In this document: one piece after another, positions 1 to 7,897 of the stretch
How the letters are laid out: each line of letters begins with the position of its first letter
Numbering within the stretch: position 1 is the stretch's first letter
NCBI GenBank assembly: GCA_041689775.1
Contig: JBDNFP010000380.1
Location: 1-28,762 of the forward strand
Length of the DNA: 28,762 bases
Direction: 5' to 3'
Source: JBDNFP01 sp041689775
GTDB taxonomy: Bacteria; Bacteroidota; Bacteroidia; Cytophagales; Spirosomataceae
Made by a program: the position numbers and the translations under genes
The notes under the pieces: model-generated
What the model saw: only the letters and a program-made list of their open reading frames with translations
The model's database searches: none
Told to the model about the DNA's origin: nothing

Positions 1-261
1 CGAAGGCTTCCAGCCACTCGGGGTGCCGTTCTAGTTTTTTTTTGCACCCCCTCCCGCCTGGCGAACCCGCCGGGGCGGCTCGTCGGGCAGAACCGACAGA
101 TCCTGTTTCCCCTTGCGCACGGTCTTGGGGTCAACGCCAAAGGCCTCGCTAACGACCCGCACACCGCTGCTTCCCAGCGACTTGGCTTTCAAGACGAGGA
201 AAACCCGTTGCTGGCGCTCGTCCAGTTGACTGTAATATCTGATTTCGTCTTCGCTGATCAA
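1..261 (-). mobile_element. Partial insertion sequence, ISAzo13-like (5' part of the transposase end only)
   Basis: The left edge of the window lies inside an insertion sequence that continues beyond base 1. It is recognised by the transposase N-terminus described in the CDS entry. The stretch is visibly richer in G+C than the AT-rich DNA that follows from about base 280, which fits a foreign element. The end of the element facing the GH3 gene must lie between the transposase start (261) and the GH3 start (380). I could not recognise terminal inverted repeats or a target duplication, because the other end is not in the window. Family assignment is from remembered protein similarity. Confidence 0.6.
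31..261 (-). CDS. ISAzo13-like transposase, N-terminal frame (76 aa, ends at an A9 frameshift site)
   Basis: This frame encodes the helix-turn-helix N-terminus of an ISAzo13-type transposase. Its segments LDERQQRVFLVLKAKSLG, a VDPKTVRKG helix and the closing RRVRQAGGGAKK follow the family pattern in which an R-R-x-R-x-x-GGG-x-K-K motif precedes the catalytic part. The only usable start is TTG at 261, because an in-frame stop lies three codons upstream and there is no ATG. The frame ends at TAG (31-33) just after nine A residues (minus strand, 43-35). Shifting one base back at the A tract gives K-K-K-L-E-R-H-P-E-W-L-E-A-F, running open to the window edge, which is what the family has at this point. 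The full protein is therefore either made by -1 slippage or the gene is broken here. Transposition function is inferred from the family. Confidence 0.65.
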   Translation of the reverse strand: MISEDEIRYYSQLDERQQRVFLVLKAKSLGSSGVRVVSEAFGVDPKTVRKGKQDLSVLPDEPPRRVRQAGGGAKKN

Positions 262-379
262 TGTAAGTTAGTCGTGAGGTGAAAAGCAATTTTACCAAGT
301 TATTTTTTAATCATTCCTTAATTGCAAACGTGGCAGTATTTTCCAAACTTTGACAAAATAATCCTTTGCCTTAATTGAT

Positions 380-3376
380 ATGCGAAATAGCTATTTTTTA
401 TTCCTTCTTCTGTGCTCCATATTTTACAGTTCGAGCACCCACGCTCAGAGTAAACCAGAATTTTTGAAGCTAAATGCCACTCAGAAATCGTGGGTGGATT
501 CCGTTTTTAACAGCCTAACTCCTGATGAGCGAATTGCCCAGCTGATTATGGTAGCTGCCACCTCCGATACCAGGCGTTCGTTAATCGATACCTCCCGGAG
601 TAACCCGGCCTACGTAGCCAAGCTCATCAGAGAGAATAAAGTGGGTGGTGTGGTGTTCTTTCAGGGTGGGCCGGTGCCTCAGGCCCAACTAACCAATCGC
701 TACCAAGCCATGTCCAACGTGCCGCTGTTAGTTGCCATGGATGCCGAATGGGGATTAGCCATGCGGATCGATAGTACGGTACGATACCCCTACCAAATGA
801 CCATAGGAGCTATCCAAGGCAACGATGACTTAATTTTTACCATGGGGGCTCAGCTCGCCCAGCAAGCCCGTCGCTTAAGCGTACACATTAACTTTGCCCC
901 GGTAGCTGATGTGAACAATAATCCAAACAACCCGGTCATTAACTTCCGGTCATTTGGCGAGAATAAATACCGGGTGGCCGAAAAAGCCGTGGCTTACATG
1001 AAAGGTATGCAGTACAATGGATTGCTGACCAGTGCCAAACATTTTCCCGGTCATGGTGATACCGGTACAGACTCGCACTATGATCTTCCCCTTATTCCCA
1101 AAACCCGGGCCGAGCTTGATTCTCTGGAACTTTATCCGTTCCGAGCGCTGGTAGATAATGGTTTGAGTGGTGTCATGATTGCCCACCTCAGTATTCCGGC
1201 GCTTGACAATACGCCCAACCTTCCTTCCACCCTATCCAAGCCCATCGTTTCAAAGTTATTACAAGACGACCTTGGTTTTCAGGGCTTGATATACTCCGAC
1301 GCCATGAATATGAAGGGCGTAACCAAGTTCTTCTCAAACGGCAGAGCGGACGCCATGGGCTTGGAAGCCGGAATGGATTTGCTCGAATTTACCGAGGATG
1401 TACCCAAAGCCATTGAAGAAATTAAAAAATCAATCGCCGAAGGTCGTCTTACCCAAGCTATTATTAATGCTCGCTGCTATAAAGTGCTACAAGCCAAAGC
1501 TTGGGTGGGTCTCACTAATTTTCAGCCAATTAAGCTAGAAAACCTCTACGAGGATTTAAACCCGAAATCTGCGGAGTTGGTCAACCGGTTATTGACCGAA
1601 AAAGCCTTGACAATTCTCAAAAATGATGATTCTATCCTACCCCTCCGCGAATTGGATACTCTCCGGATTGCCGCAATTTCATTGGGAGTTGATACCGTTA
1701 CTACCTTTCAAAATACGCTGGGCCTTTATACAAAGATTGATACGTATAGCCTTCCTTCAAAACCAACCGCCCAACAAATAGCAGCGGTCGAAGCCAAACT
1801 TGGTGACTATAACCTATTGCTGGTAGGCGTCCATCTGAGTAGTATTTCCCCGCGATTAAACTTTGGACTAACGCCCGAAACAAACGCTCTACTGGAAAAA
1901 CTAACGGCTACTGGCAAAGCGGTAGTAACCCTGTTTGGAAATCCTTATGTACTTAATAAAATCTCCAAACCTGAACAGGCGAAGGCAATCGTCATGGCCT
2001 ACCAGCTAACACCGTACACCGAAGACTTGTCGGCTCAGCTTATTTTTGGTGCTATACCCGCCCTAGGCAAACTACCCGTTACAGTAAATCAGACTTATCC
2101 TTACGACACCGGGATCGAAACTCCTTCTTTGAAGCGTTTGAAATACACCATTCCGGAAGAACTAGGCCTGGATTCTAAGGAAATCATTTTCAAGATCGAC
2201 TCCATTGCCAACGTAGCCCTATCAGAAAAAGCAACCCCCGGCTGTGTGGTCCAACTGGCCAAAGATGGGAAAGTGTTTTTTAGAAAAGCCTACGGAAAGC
2301 AAACTTACGAAGGAAGCAAACTAGTTGATATTAACGATCTCTACGACTTCGCTTCCGTAACAAAAGTGACGGCGTCTACCCTGGCACTGCTGAGTCTGTA
2401 TGATCAGGGTAAGTTTGAGCTAGACGCTACGATGAAAGATTACCTACCTTTCCTAAAAAAATCAAATAAAGCGGATCTAACATGGCGCCAGGTACTCACC
2501 CACAGTGCTCGTTTGAAATCTTGGATTCAGTTTTGGCGGGAGGCCCAAAAACCCGATGGAAGCTGGAAGAAAAACACATTTAGTACTACTCAATCAGCCA
2601 AGTACCCAACTTCCGTGGTGGGCGATAGCCTGTTTATCCACCGGAATTACAAAAACGTAATCTACAAGTCCATCAAGAACTCTCCCCTGAATCCGGAAGA
2701 AGGCTACGTGTACAGTGACCTCTCTTTTATTCTTTACCCGGAGGTAGTAAAAAATATTACCGGGGTAGAGTTTGAGGACTACCTGAAAGAAAATTTCTAC
2801 AAGAAGTTAGGCGCTAACTCGCTTACTTTTAACCCAAAGCGTTTCTATAAACTGGATAAAATAGTACCTTCTGAGCGCGACACCTTCTTTCGTCAAACGC
2901 TTTTGCGCGGTCAGGTGCACGACGAGGGTGCCGCTATGTTGGGCGGTTTGAGCGGCCACGCCGGTCTTTTCGGCAACGCCAATGATCTTATGAAGGTCAT
3001 GCAGATGTACTTACAAAGTGGCTATTACGGCGGAAAACAGTTTATCAGTAGCGATGCATTATTCGAATTTACCCGCTACCAGTACCCCGAGTTGGGAAGC
3101 CGCCGGGGTATTGCCTTTGACAAACCTACCTTTAAGTACTCCGGCAACGCCCCCCGGTACGCTCACCCCGTGAGTTTTGGTCATACCGGCTATACGGGTA
3201 TTATGGTTTGGATGGACCCTTCCGTTAATCTTGACTTTGTTTTCCTTTCAAACCGGGTCTACCCTACCAGAGAAAACACTAAACTATACAGTCTCAATAT
3301 CAGAACCTCCATCATGGATGTAGTCTATGAAGCCTTGGCAAGGAAGAACACTAGCTATTTGAAAATAATACCTTAA
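380..3376 (+). CDS. Secreted GH3 beta-N-acetylhexosaminidase (NagZ-like) fused to a serine beta-lactamase-type domain
   Basis: This 998-residue protein begins with a signal peptide (about residues 1-23, ending AHA-Q), so it acts in the periplasm or at the outer membrane. Residues about 40-380 form a GH3 (alpha/beta)8 barrel. It carries the NagZ signature KHFPGHGDTG (220-229) and the nucleophile motif YSDAMNMKG, with Asp307 as predicted nucleophile. A GH3 C-terminal sandwich-like region follows (about 400-570). Residues about 610-990 form a class C beta-lactamase/PBP4-like serine hydrolase with S659-V-T-K662 (SxxK), Y778-S-D (YxN position) and H935-T-G (KTG position). NagZ enzymes remove GlcNAc from muropeptides during wall recycling. 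The fused hydrolase probably acts on peptide or ester bonds of the same material (inference). In Bacillus, related activities sit in separate neighbouring genes. A short gap (20 nt) separates it from the cupin gene. Confidence 0.88.
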   Translation: MRNSYFLFLLLCSIFYSSSTHAQSKPEFLKLNATQKSWVDSVFNSLTPDERIAQLIMVAATSDTRRSLIDTSRSNPAYVAKLIRENKVGGVVFFQGGPVPQAQLTNRYQAMSNVPLLVAMDAEWGLAMRIDSTVRYPYQMTIGAIQGNDDLIFTMGAQLAQQARRLSVHINFAPVADVNNNPNNPVINFRSFGENKYRVAEKAVAYMKGMQYNGLLTSAKHFPGHGDTGTDSHYDLPLIPKTRAELDSLELYPFRALVDNGLSGVMIAHLSIPALDNTPNLPSTLSKPIVSKLLQDDLGFQGLIYSDAMNMKGVTKFFSNGRADAMGLEAGMDLLEFTEDVPKAIEEIKKSIAEGRLTQAIINARCYKVLQAKAWVGLTNFQPIKLENLYEDLNPKSAELVNRLLTEKALTILKNDDSILPLRELDTLRIAAISLGVDTVTTFQNTLGLYTKIDTYSLPSKPTAQQIAAVEAKLGDYNLLLVGVHLSSISPRLNFGLTPETNALLEKLTATGKAVVTLFGNPYVLNKISKPEQAKAIVMAYQLTPYTEDLSAQLIFGAIPALGKLPVTVNQTYPYDTGIETPSLKRLKYTIPEELGLDSKEIIFKIDSIANVALSEKATPGCVVQLAKDGKVFFRKAYGKQTYEGSKLVDINDLYDFASVTKVTASTLALLSLYDQGKFELDATMKDYLPFLKKSNKADLTWRQVLTHSARLKSWIQFWREAQKPDGSWKKNTFSTTQSAKYPTSVVGDSLFIHRNYKNVIYKSIKNSPLNPEEGYVYSDLSFILYPEVVKNITGVEFEDYLKENFYKKLGANSLTFNPKRFYKLDKIVPSERDTFFRQTLLRGQVHDEGAAMLGGLSGHAGLFGNANDLMKVMQMYLQSGYYGGKQFISSDALFEFTRYQYPELGSRRGIAFDKPTFKYSGNAPRYAHPVSFGHTGYTGIMVWMDPSVNLDFVFLSNRVYPTRENTKLYSLNIRTSIMDVVYEALARKNTSYLKIIP

Positions 3377-3396
3377 ACGTTATTCGATTAGAATCC

Positions 3397-3762
3397 ATGA
3401 ACATGGAAAAAGTTAACATCTCTAAGAAGCTATCTCAATTTCACGACCATTGGAATCCAAGAATTGTGGGTGAACTCAACGGGCAGCACGTCAAACTAGT
3501 CAAATTTAAAGGTGAGTTTGTCTGGCACAAGCACGATGATGAAGATGAGCTATTCTATGTAGTAGAAGGAAAATTCAGCATGGAGTTTCGGGATCGGACC
3601 GTTGAGCTCACCGAGGGAGAATTTCTCATCGTTCCGAGGGGTGTTCAACATCGTCCTGTTGCGGAGGAAGAAGTATCGGTCATGCTTTTTGAACCTGGCA
3701 GTATCCTCAATACCGGAAATACCCGAGGAGAATTGACCCGTGACACCCTGGAAATACTATAA
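3397..3762 (+). CDS. Small single-domain cupin protein
   Basis: The 121-residue product has no signal peptide and is one cupin beta-barrel. Cupin motif 1 is visible as H44-x-H46 then E51 and G58 (WHKHDDEDELFYVVEGK). Motif 2 is visible as EGEFLIVPRGVQHRP with His85. These give the usual three-His/one-Glu metal site, so a divalent metal is probably bound. Single-domain cupins of this type are found next to many enzymes and their substrates cannot be read from sequence, so no reaction is assigned. The gene lies 20 nt after the GH3 fusion and 51 nt before the M20 amidohydrolase, all on the plus strand, and the three are probably co-transcribed. A second in-frame ATG at 3403 is an equally possible start. 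Confidence 0.85.
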   Translation: MNMEKVNISKKLSQFHDHWNPRIVGELNGQHVKLVKFKGEFVWHKHDDEDELFYVVEGKFSMEFRDRTVELTEGEFLIVPRGVQHRPVAEEEVSVMLFEPGSILNTGNTRGELTRDTLEIL

Positions 3763-3813
3763 ACAATCCGTAAGGAAAACAGCTTTTTACTATTATCCCA
3801 TTAACCTAACTCA

Positions 3814-5148
3814 ATGAAACAACCCCTATCAGCAACACTCTTTTTAGCGTGTATTTTTAGTTTTGGAACTATCAAGGCTCAAACACCCCAGGTAATCAAG
3901 CAAATTGAAGAGCTTACCGCTAAAAACTACCCTGAACTGGATGCCCTTTACAAGCACCTTCACCAGAACCCGGAACTATCCCTGCAAGAGGAGAAAAGTG
4001 CGGCCCGTATGGCCGCTGAGTTAAAGAAACTAGGTTTTGAGGTAAAAGAAAAAATCGGGGGTCATGGCGTTGTTGGTATATTCAGAAACGGGCCAGGCCC
4101 CACCATCCTCATCCGGGCTGACATGGATGCTCTCCCGTTGGAAGAAAAGACGGGTCTTGCTTACGCCAGTAAAGCCAAAGGTGTTAATGCCGCCGGCAAC
4201 GAAGTAAACGTGATGCACGCTTGCGGGCATGACATTCACATGACCGTGTTTGTGGGTACCGCCCAAGCGCTCGTGAAGACCAAAGATAACTGGAAAGGTA
4301 CCTTAGTAATGGTGGGGCAACCCGCCGAGGAAAACGGCTTAGGGGCCGATCATATGCTCAAAGATGGGCTATTTAACTTCGCCCCCATACCCGATTACGC
4401 CATCGCTCTCCACGACAACTCCTACCTACCCGCGGGTACCATTGGCTACCGCGAAGGGCCACTGATGGCCAGTGTTGACATGATGGACATCAAAGTATTT
4501 GGACAAGGTGGCCACGGAGCCGCTCCGCACACAACCATTGACCCCATCGTTTTGGGAGCACAAATGGTCATGGCATTTCAGACCATCGTAAGCCGGACCA
4601 TTAGTCCGATTGAGCCTGCGGTAGTGACGGTAGGTTCCTTTCACGGTGGTACAGTTCATAATATTATTTCCGATGAAGTTAAAATGCAGCTCACCCTACG
4701 CTCCTATTCTCCGGAAGTTCGTGAGAAAACGATTCAACGAATTCGGACAATTAGCGAGAACATGGCCAAAGCAGCCGGCTTATCCGACGACAAAATGCCG
4801 GTAATTAGTATACGAGAGCCCATGACCCCGGCTACGGTCAACGATCCTGCCCTGACCCGCCGCGTAGTAGATCTCTTTAAAAACACGTTTGGAGAAGATA
4901 AATTGGTCGAAACTGAACTCTACATGGTTGGTGAAGATTTCAGCCGATTTGCCCTTGAAAACAGTAAAGTACCCATCTTTATGTTTTGGTTGGGTACTCT
5001 TGCTCCCGAAACCATCGCAGCAGCCAAGGCGAAAGGAGAGCAACTGCCGTCCTTACACTCGCCAATGTTTGCCCCGGTACCTGAGCCTACCATCAAAACC
5101 GGCATAAAAGCCATGAGTATTGCGGCGATCAATCTTTTTAAAAAGTAA
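3814..5148 (+). CDS. Secreted M20-family amidohydrolase (hippurate/IAA-amino-acid hydrolase type)
   Basis: The 444-residue protein has a signal peptide (residues 1-23, ending KAQ) and is therefore periplasmic or secreted. It shows the full M20D pattern: HQNPELSLQEE (50-60), RADMDALPLEEKTG (101-114), the metal-site motif M134-H-A-C-G-H-D with Cys137 and His139, E172-E173 as base and ligand, His200 in ALHD, G373-E-D-F-S-R-F, and H415-S-P near the end. Members hydrolyse N-acyl amino acids such as hippurate or indole-acetyl conjugates using two metal ions. The exact acyl substrate is not determinable here. It closes a three-gene plus-strand run with the GH3 fusion and the cupin and is followed by a strong terminator. 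An envelope amide-cleaving role fits that context, but this is inference. Confidence 0.9.
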   Translation: MKQPLSATLFLACIFSFGTIKAQTPQVIKQIEELTAKNYPELDALYKHLHQNPELSLQEEKSAARMAAELKKLGFEVKEKIGGHGVVGIFRNGPGPTILIRADMDALPLEEKTGLAYASKAKGVNAAGNEVNVMHACGHDIHMTVFVGTAQALVKTKDNWKGTLVMVGQPAEENGLGADHMLKDGLFNFAPIPDYAIALHDNSYLPAGTIGYREGPLMASVDMMDIKVFGQGGHGAAPHTTIDPIVLGAQMVMAFQTIVSRTISPIEPAVVTVGSFHGGTVHNIISDEVKMQLTLRSYSPEVREKTIQRIRTISENMAKAAGLSDDKMPVISIREPMTPATVNDPALTRRVVDLFKNTFGEDKLVETELYMVGEDFSRFALENSKVPIFMFWLGTLAPETIAAAKAKGEQLPSLHSPMFAPVPEPTIKTGIKAMSIAAINLFKK

Positions 5149-5160
5149 AAATACTTGAAC

Positions 5161-5217
5161 GGAAAAGGGAGAGGATTTCGTTTTCTTAGAAAACAATTCT
5201 CTCCCTTTTCCTTTTTT
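5161..5217 (+). terminator. Rho-independent terminator after the M20 amidohydrolase
   Basis: A perfect 13-bp stem (GGAAAAGGGAGAG at 5161-5173 with its complement at 5199-5211) encloses a second short stem (GTTTTC/GAAAAC) and is followed by a run of T residues. It lies 12 nt after the stop codon and separates the GH3-cupin-M20 group from the trehalase operon. Confidence 0.9.
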
Positions 5218-5328
5218 ATAGATACCTGAACAAACTAATTGAGTATCTCGGGAAGCTGAAATGACAAAAACTCCCCTATCACCAGGCTGTATTGACTACT
5301 GAAACCATTTATTAAACCTTACTCCCGA

Positions 5329-6885
5329 TTGACCTTACCACTTACAGGGATTACTCTTAACCAAGCGAACACTTCACCAGAACATTTATTCGGACCACTG
5401 TTCGTAGATGTTCAGATGAGTCGTATTTTCGGAGATTCCAAAACTTTTGCGGATTGTATCCCTAATAAAGATTCGGCATGGATCATTGAGTCCTATATTT
5501 ATGAAAAAAATCGCGACGGATTTGATCTGAAACAGTTTGTGCTTGATAACTTTACCATGCCGTATGTGGTACCCATTAATTATTCAGATGATAATCGTTT
5601 GCCCATCAGGCAGCACATTGATCGCCTTTGGTCGTTGTTGGCCCGGCAACCACAGGATCAGATCCGGGGTGGTTCATTGATCCCGCTTCCCGAGCCCTAC
5701 GTAGTACCAGGAGGTCGTTTTCGAGAAATCTACTACTGGGATAGCTACTTTACGATGTTGGGACTAAAAGAATCAGGACGTAGTGACTTGATTGAAAATA
5801 TGATACACAATTTTGTCTATCTAATAGACTACTACGGCCATATCCCCACAGCCAACCGTACCTACTACCTAAGCCGCTCCCAGCCTCCTTTTTTTTCGTT
5901 GATGGTGCGCCTTTTCAGCGAGATGGAAGGAAAAAAAGTATTGAAAAGGTACCTTCCCCAGATGCAACAGGAGTACAACTACTGGATGGACGGAGCCGAA
6001 AATCTGACGGAGCCCTATACCGCCTATCGGCGGGTGGTGATGCTCCCCAACGGAACTTACCTAAACCGATATTGGGATGATCAGGCCACGCCTCGGCCCG
6101 AATCTTACCATGAGGATATTGAATCGGCCCAACAAGCCTTCGAAAGGTATGGTACCGCGCCGGAGTCTATCTATCGCTGTATCAGGGCCGCCGCAGAGTC
6201 CGGGTGGGATTTTAGCAGTCGCTGGCTGAGCGATGGAAAGACGTTCGATACTATTCAAACCACCAATATTATCCCGGTAGATCTGAACTGCCTGATGTTT
6301 CATATGGAAAGCACGCTAGCAGAGGCCTACTACCTGAGTAATCAATACGAACTTTATCGTAGGTACGAGCAAAAAGCTCGTAAAAGGCAAGCTGCCATCA
6401 AAAATCTATTTTGGGATTCGAAAAACCGGTTCTTTATGGACTATAATTTTGACCAGAGAAAATTAACTAAATCATTTACACTTGCTGGCACCTTCCCGTT
6501 ATTCTTTAACTTGGCCGATCATAAACAGGCCAGGTTTATTAATGCCTACGTCCGCCTGAACTTTATGAGCTCCGGAGGAGTACTGACTACACTTAGCGAA
6601 ACCGGACAACAGTGGGATATACCGAACGGTTGGGCACCACTTCAATGGATTGTCTACAAAGGACTTCTGAATTATAACTTTACCCAGTCAGCCGAGAGGC
6701 TTCGATCCAACTGGCTCCACTTGGTAGAAAAGCAGTACTACGCTACCGGAAAGTTATTGGAGAAATACAACGTTGCTAATACTAATCTGGTAGCCGGAGG
6801 TGGTGAGTACGAAATTCAGGAGGGGTTTGGCTGGACCAATGGTGTATACCTAAAAATGAAAAAACAAAAAGTGAAAAACTTATAA
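5329..6885 (+). CDS. GH37 trehalase (alpha,alpha-trehalose to two glucose), probably cytoplasmic
   Basis: The 518-residue protein follows E. coli TreA/TreF along its whole length. Family signature 1 is PGGRFREIYYWDSY (residues 127-140) and signature 2 is QWDIPNGWAP (from 428). A GW-D294-FSSRW block carries the predicted general acid, and a GGGEYEIQEGFGWTNG block lies near the C-terminus. GH37 enzymes are inverting (alpha/alpha)6 hydrolases of trehalose. No signal peptide is visible, unlike periplasmic TreA, so cytoplasmic action is likely. The start is uncertain. The conserved segment HLFGPLFVDVQ begins before the first in-frame ATG (residue 30). The only candidates upstream are TTG at 5329, ATT at 5311 and CTG at 5299, below an in-frame stop at 5293. 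TTG is chosen. It leads an operon of four genes with very small gaps. Confidence 0.93.
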   Translation: MTLPLTGITLNQANTSPEHLFGPLFVDVQMSRIFGDSKTFADCIPNKDSAWIIESYIYEKNRDGFDLKQFVLDNFTMPYVVPINYSDDNRLPIRQHIDRLWSLLARQPQDQIRGGSLIPLPEPYVVPGGRFREIYYWDSYFTMLGLKESGRSDLIENMIHNFVYLIDYYGHIPTANRTYYLSRSQPPFFSLMVRLFSEMEGKKVLKRYLPQMQQEYNYWMDGAENLTEPYTAYRRVVMLPNGTYLNRYWDDQATPRPESYHEDIESAQQAFERYGTAPESIYRCIRAAAESGWDFSSRWLSDGKTFDTIQTTNIIPVDLNCLMFHMESTLAEAYYLSNQYELYRRYEQKARKRQAAIKNLFWDSKNRFFMDYNFDQRKLTKSFTLAGTFPLFFNLADHKQARFINAYVRLNFMSSGGVLTTLSETGQQWDIPNGWAPLQWIVYKGLLNYNFTQSAERLRSNWLHLVEKQYYATGKLLEKYNVANTNLVAGGGEYEIQEGFGWTNGVYLKMKKQKVKNL

Positions 6886-6891
6886 TACCCT

Positions 6892-7179
6892 ATGCTATAC
6901 GTAATACATGCCTACGACTTTACCGATCCAAAAGCGCTGGAAAGACGCCTATCGGCCCGGCAGCTCCATCTTGAAGGAGCCCGCTTGCTCAAATCAAAAG
7001 ATCAGTTTGTGATGGGAGGTGCCCTTCTCGACCCCGAAGGAAAGATGATAGGTTCCATGTTGGTTGTCGACTTTGAAACAGAAGAACAAGTACAGCAGTG
7101 GTTATCTGCTGATCCTTACACTACGGGAAAAGTCTGGGAAAAGGTGGACATAAAACCCTTCCGTCAGGCGGATGTATAA
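6892..7179 (+). CDS. YCII-family small protein (YciI-like)
   Basis: This 95-residue protein matches the YCII family (ferredoxin-like alpha/beta fold). It starts with the typical LYVIHAYDFTDP strand, followed by a helix with the conserved R-x-x-H26-L region, a GGALLDPEGKMIGSMLVV hairpin, and the late S-A-D74-P-Y motif seen in YciI proteins. The conserved His and Asp have been proposed as an active-site pair in the family, but no physiological reaction is established. The gene begins 6 nt after the trehalase stop and its end overlaps the longest reading of the HAD gene, so it is surely in the same transcript. A role in handling a by-product of the same pathway is only a guess. Confidence 0.88.
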   Translation: MLYVIHAYDFTDPKALERRLSARQLHLEGARLLKSKDQFVMGGALLDPEGKMIGSMLVVDFETEEQVQQWLSADPYTTGKVWEKVDIKPFRQADV

Positions 7180-7216
7180 TGAATTAAACTTGCCTTCCAA
7201 AAACAACCCTACCGGC

Positions 7217-7885
7217 ATGATTCAGGCAGTACTTTTTGATATGGATGGCCTGCTGGTCGATTCTGAGCCAATTTGGCAAGACGTAGCCATCGAGGTTTTC
7301 AAAACCGTAGATGTGCCTTTGACGGTAGAAATTTGCCAGCAGGCGACCGGACTAGGTACCGCGGAATTTGTTAAGTACATCTATCAGCGTTTTCCCTGGA
7401 AGCATAAATCACACGAACAAATCGGGAAAGAAATTCTGGATATGGCCCACGACCGCATCGGTTCAGAAGCCAAAGAAATGCCGGGAGCTTCCGAAACTGT
7501 TCGATTTTTTCATGAGATAGGCATTCCTTTGGGTGTAGCGTCCGCATCACCGATGGTGATTATCGAAACGGTACTTTCCCGCCTTCACCTTCGCCCCTAT
7601 TTTCAGGTTTGGCATTCTGCTTTGCTGGAAACCCGCAACAAACCGTTTCCGGATGTATACCTGGGTGCAGCCCGGCAGCTTAATGCCGAGCCCAGCAACT
7701 GTCTGGCATTTGAAGACTCCGGCAACGGGCTACGATCGGCCGTAGCAGCCGGAATGCTCACGGTAGCCGTTCCGGCCACCTACGAATATGACGATGCCAA
7801 GTTTGATCAAGCGTCCGTAAAAATTCCATCATTACGCTCTTTTGACCAGAATATTTTTAATACCTTATTGCAAAAAATCATTTAG
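7217..7885 (+). CDS. HAD-superfamily sugar-phosphate phosphatase (YniC/HxpB-like)
   Basis: The product is a HAD subfamily IA hydrolase with a helical cap. Motif I is F7-D8-M-D10-G with nucleophile Asp8 and acid/base Asp10, motif II is S109-A-S111-P, motif III Lys is K142 (NKPFPD), and motif IV is F-E166-D167-S. The start MIQAVLFDMDGLLVDSEP and the ASASP and FEDSGNG blocks resemble E. coli YniC/HxpB, a 2-deoxyglucose-6-phosphate/hexitol phosphatase. Beta-phosphoglucomutases are similar and are an alternative. The start at ATG 7217 places motif I near the N-terminus as usual. An upstream ATG at 7172 would add 15 residues and overlap the YCII gene by 8 nt. Following a trehalase, it could dephosphorylate a hexose phosphate (inference). 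Confidence 0.88.
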   Translation: MIQAVLFDMDGLLVDSEPIWQDVAIEVFKTVDVPLTVEICQQATGLGTAEFVKYIYQRFPWKHKSHEQIGKEILDMAHDRIGSEAKEMPGASETVRFFHEIGIPLGVASASPMVIIETVLSRLHLRPYFQVWHSALLETRNKPFPDVYLGAARQLNAEPSNCLAFEDSGNGLRSAVAAGMLTVAVPATYEYDDAKFDQASVKIPSLRSFDQNIFNTLLQKII

Positions 7886-7897
7886 ATTCATTTCCTC

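Noticed and set aside
2170..3376. Antibiotic-resistance beta-lactamase
   Set aside because: The domain is fused to a GH3 enzyme and carries YSD and HTG variants typical of esterase/peptidase relatives, so resistance should not be assigned.
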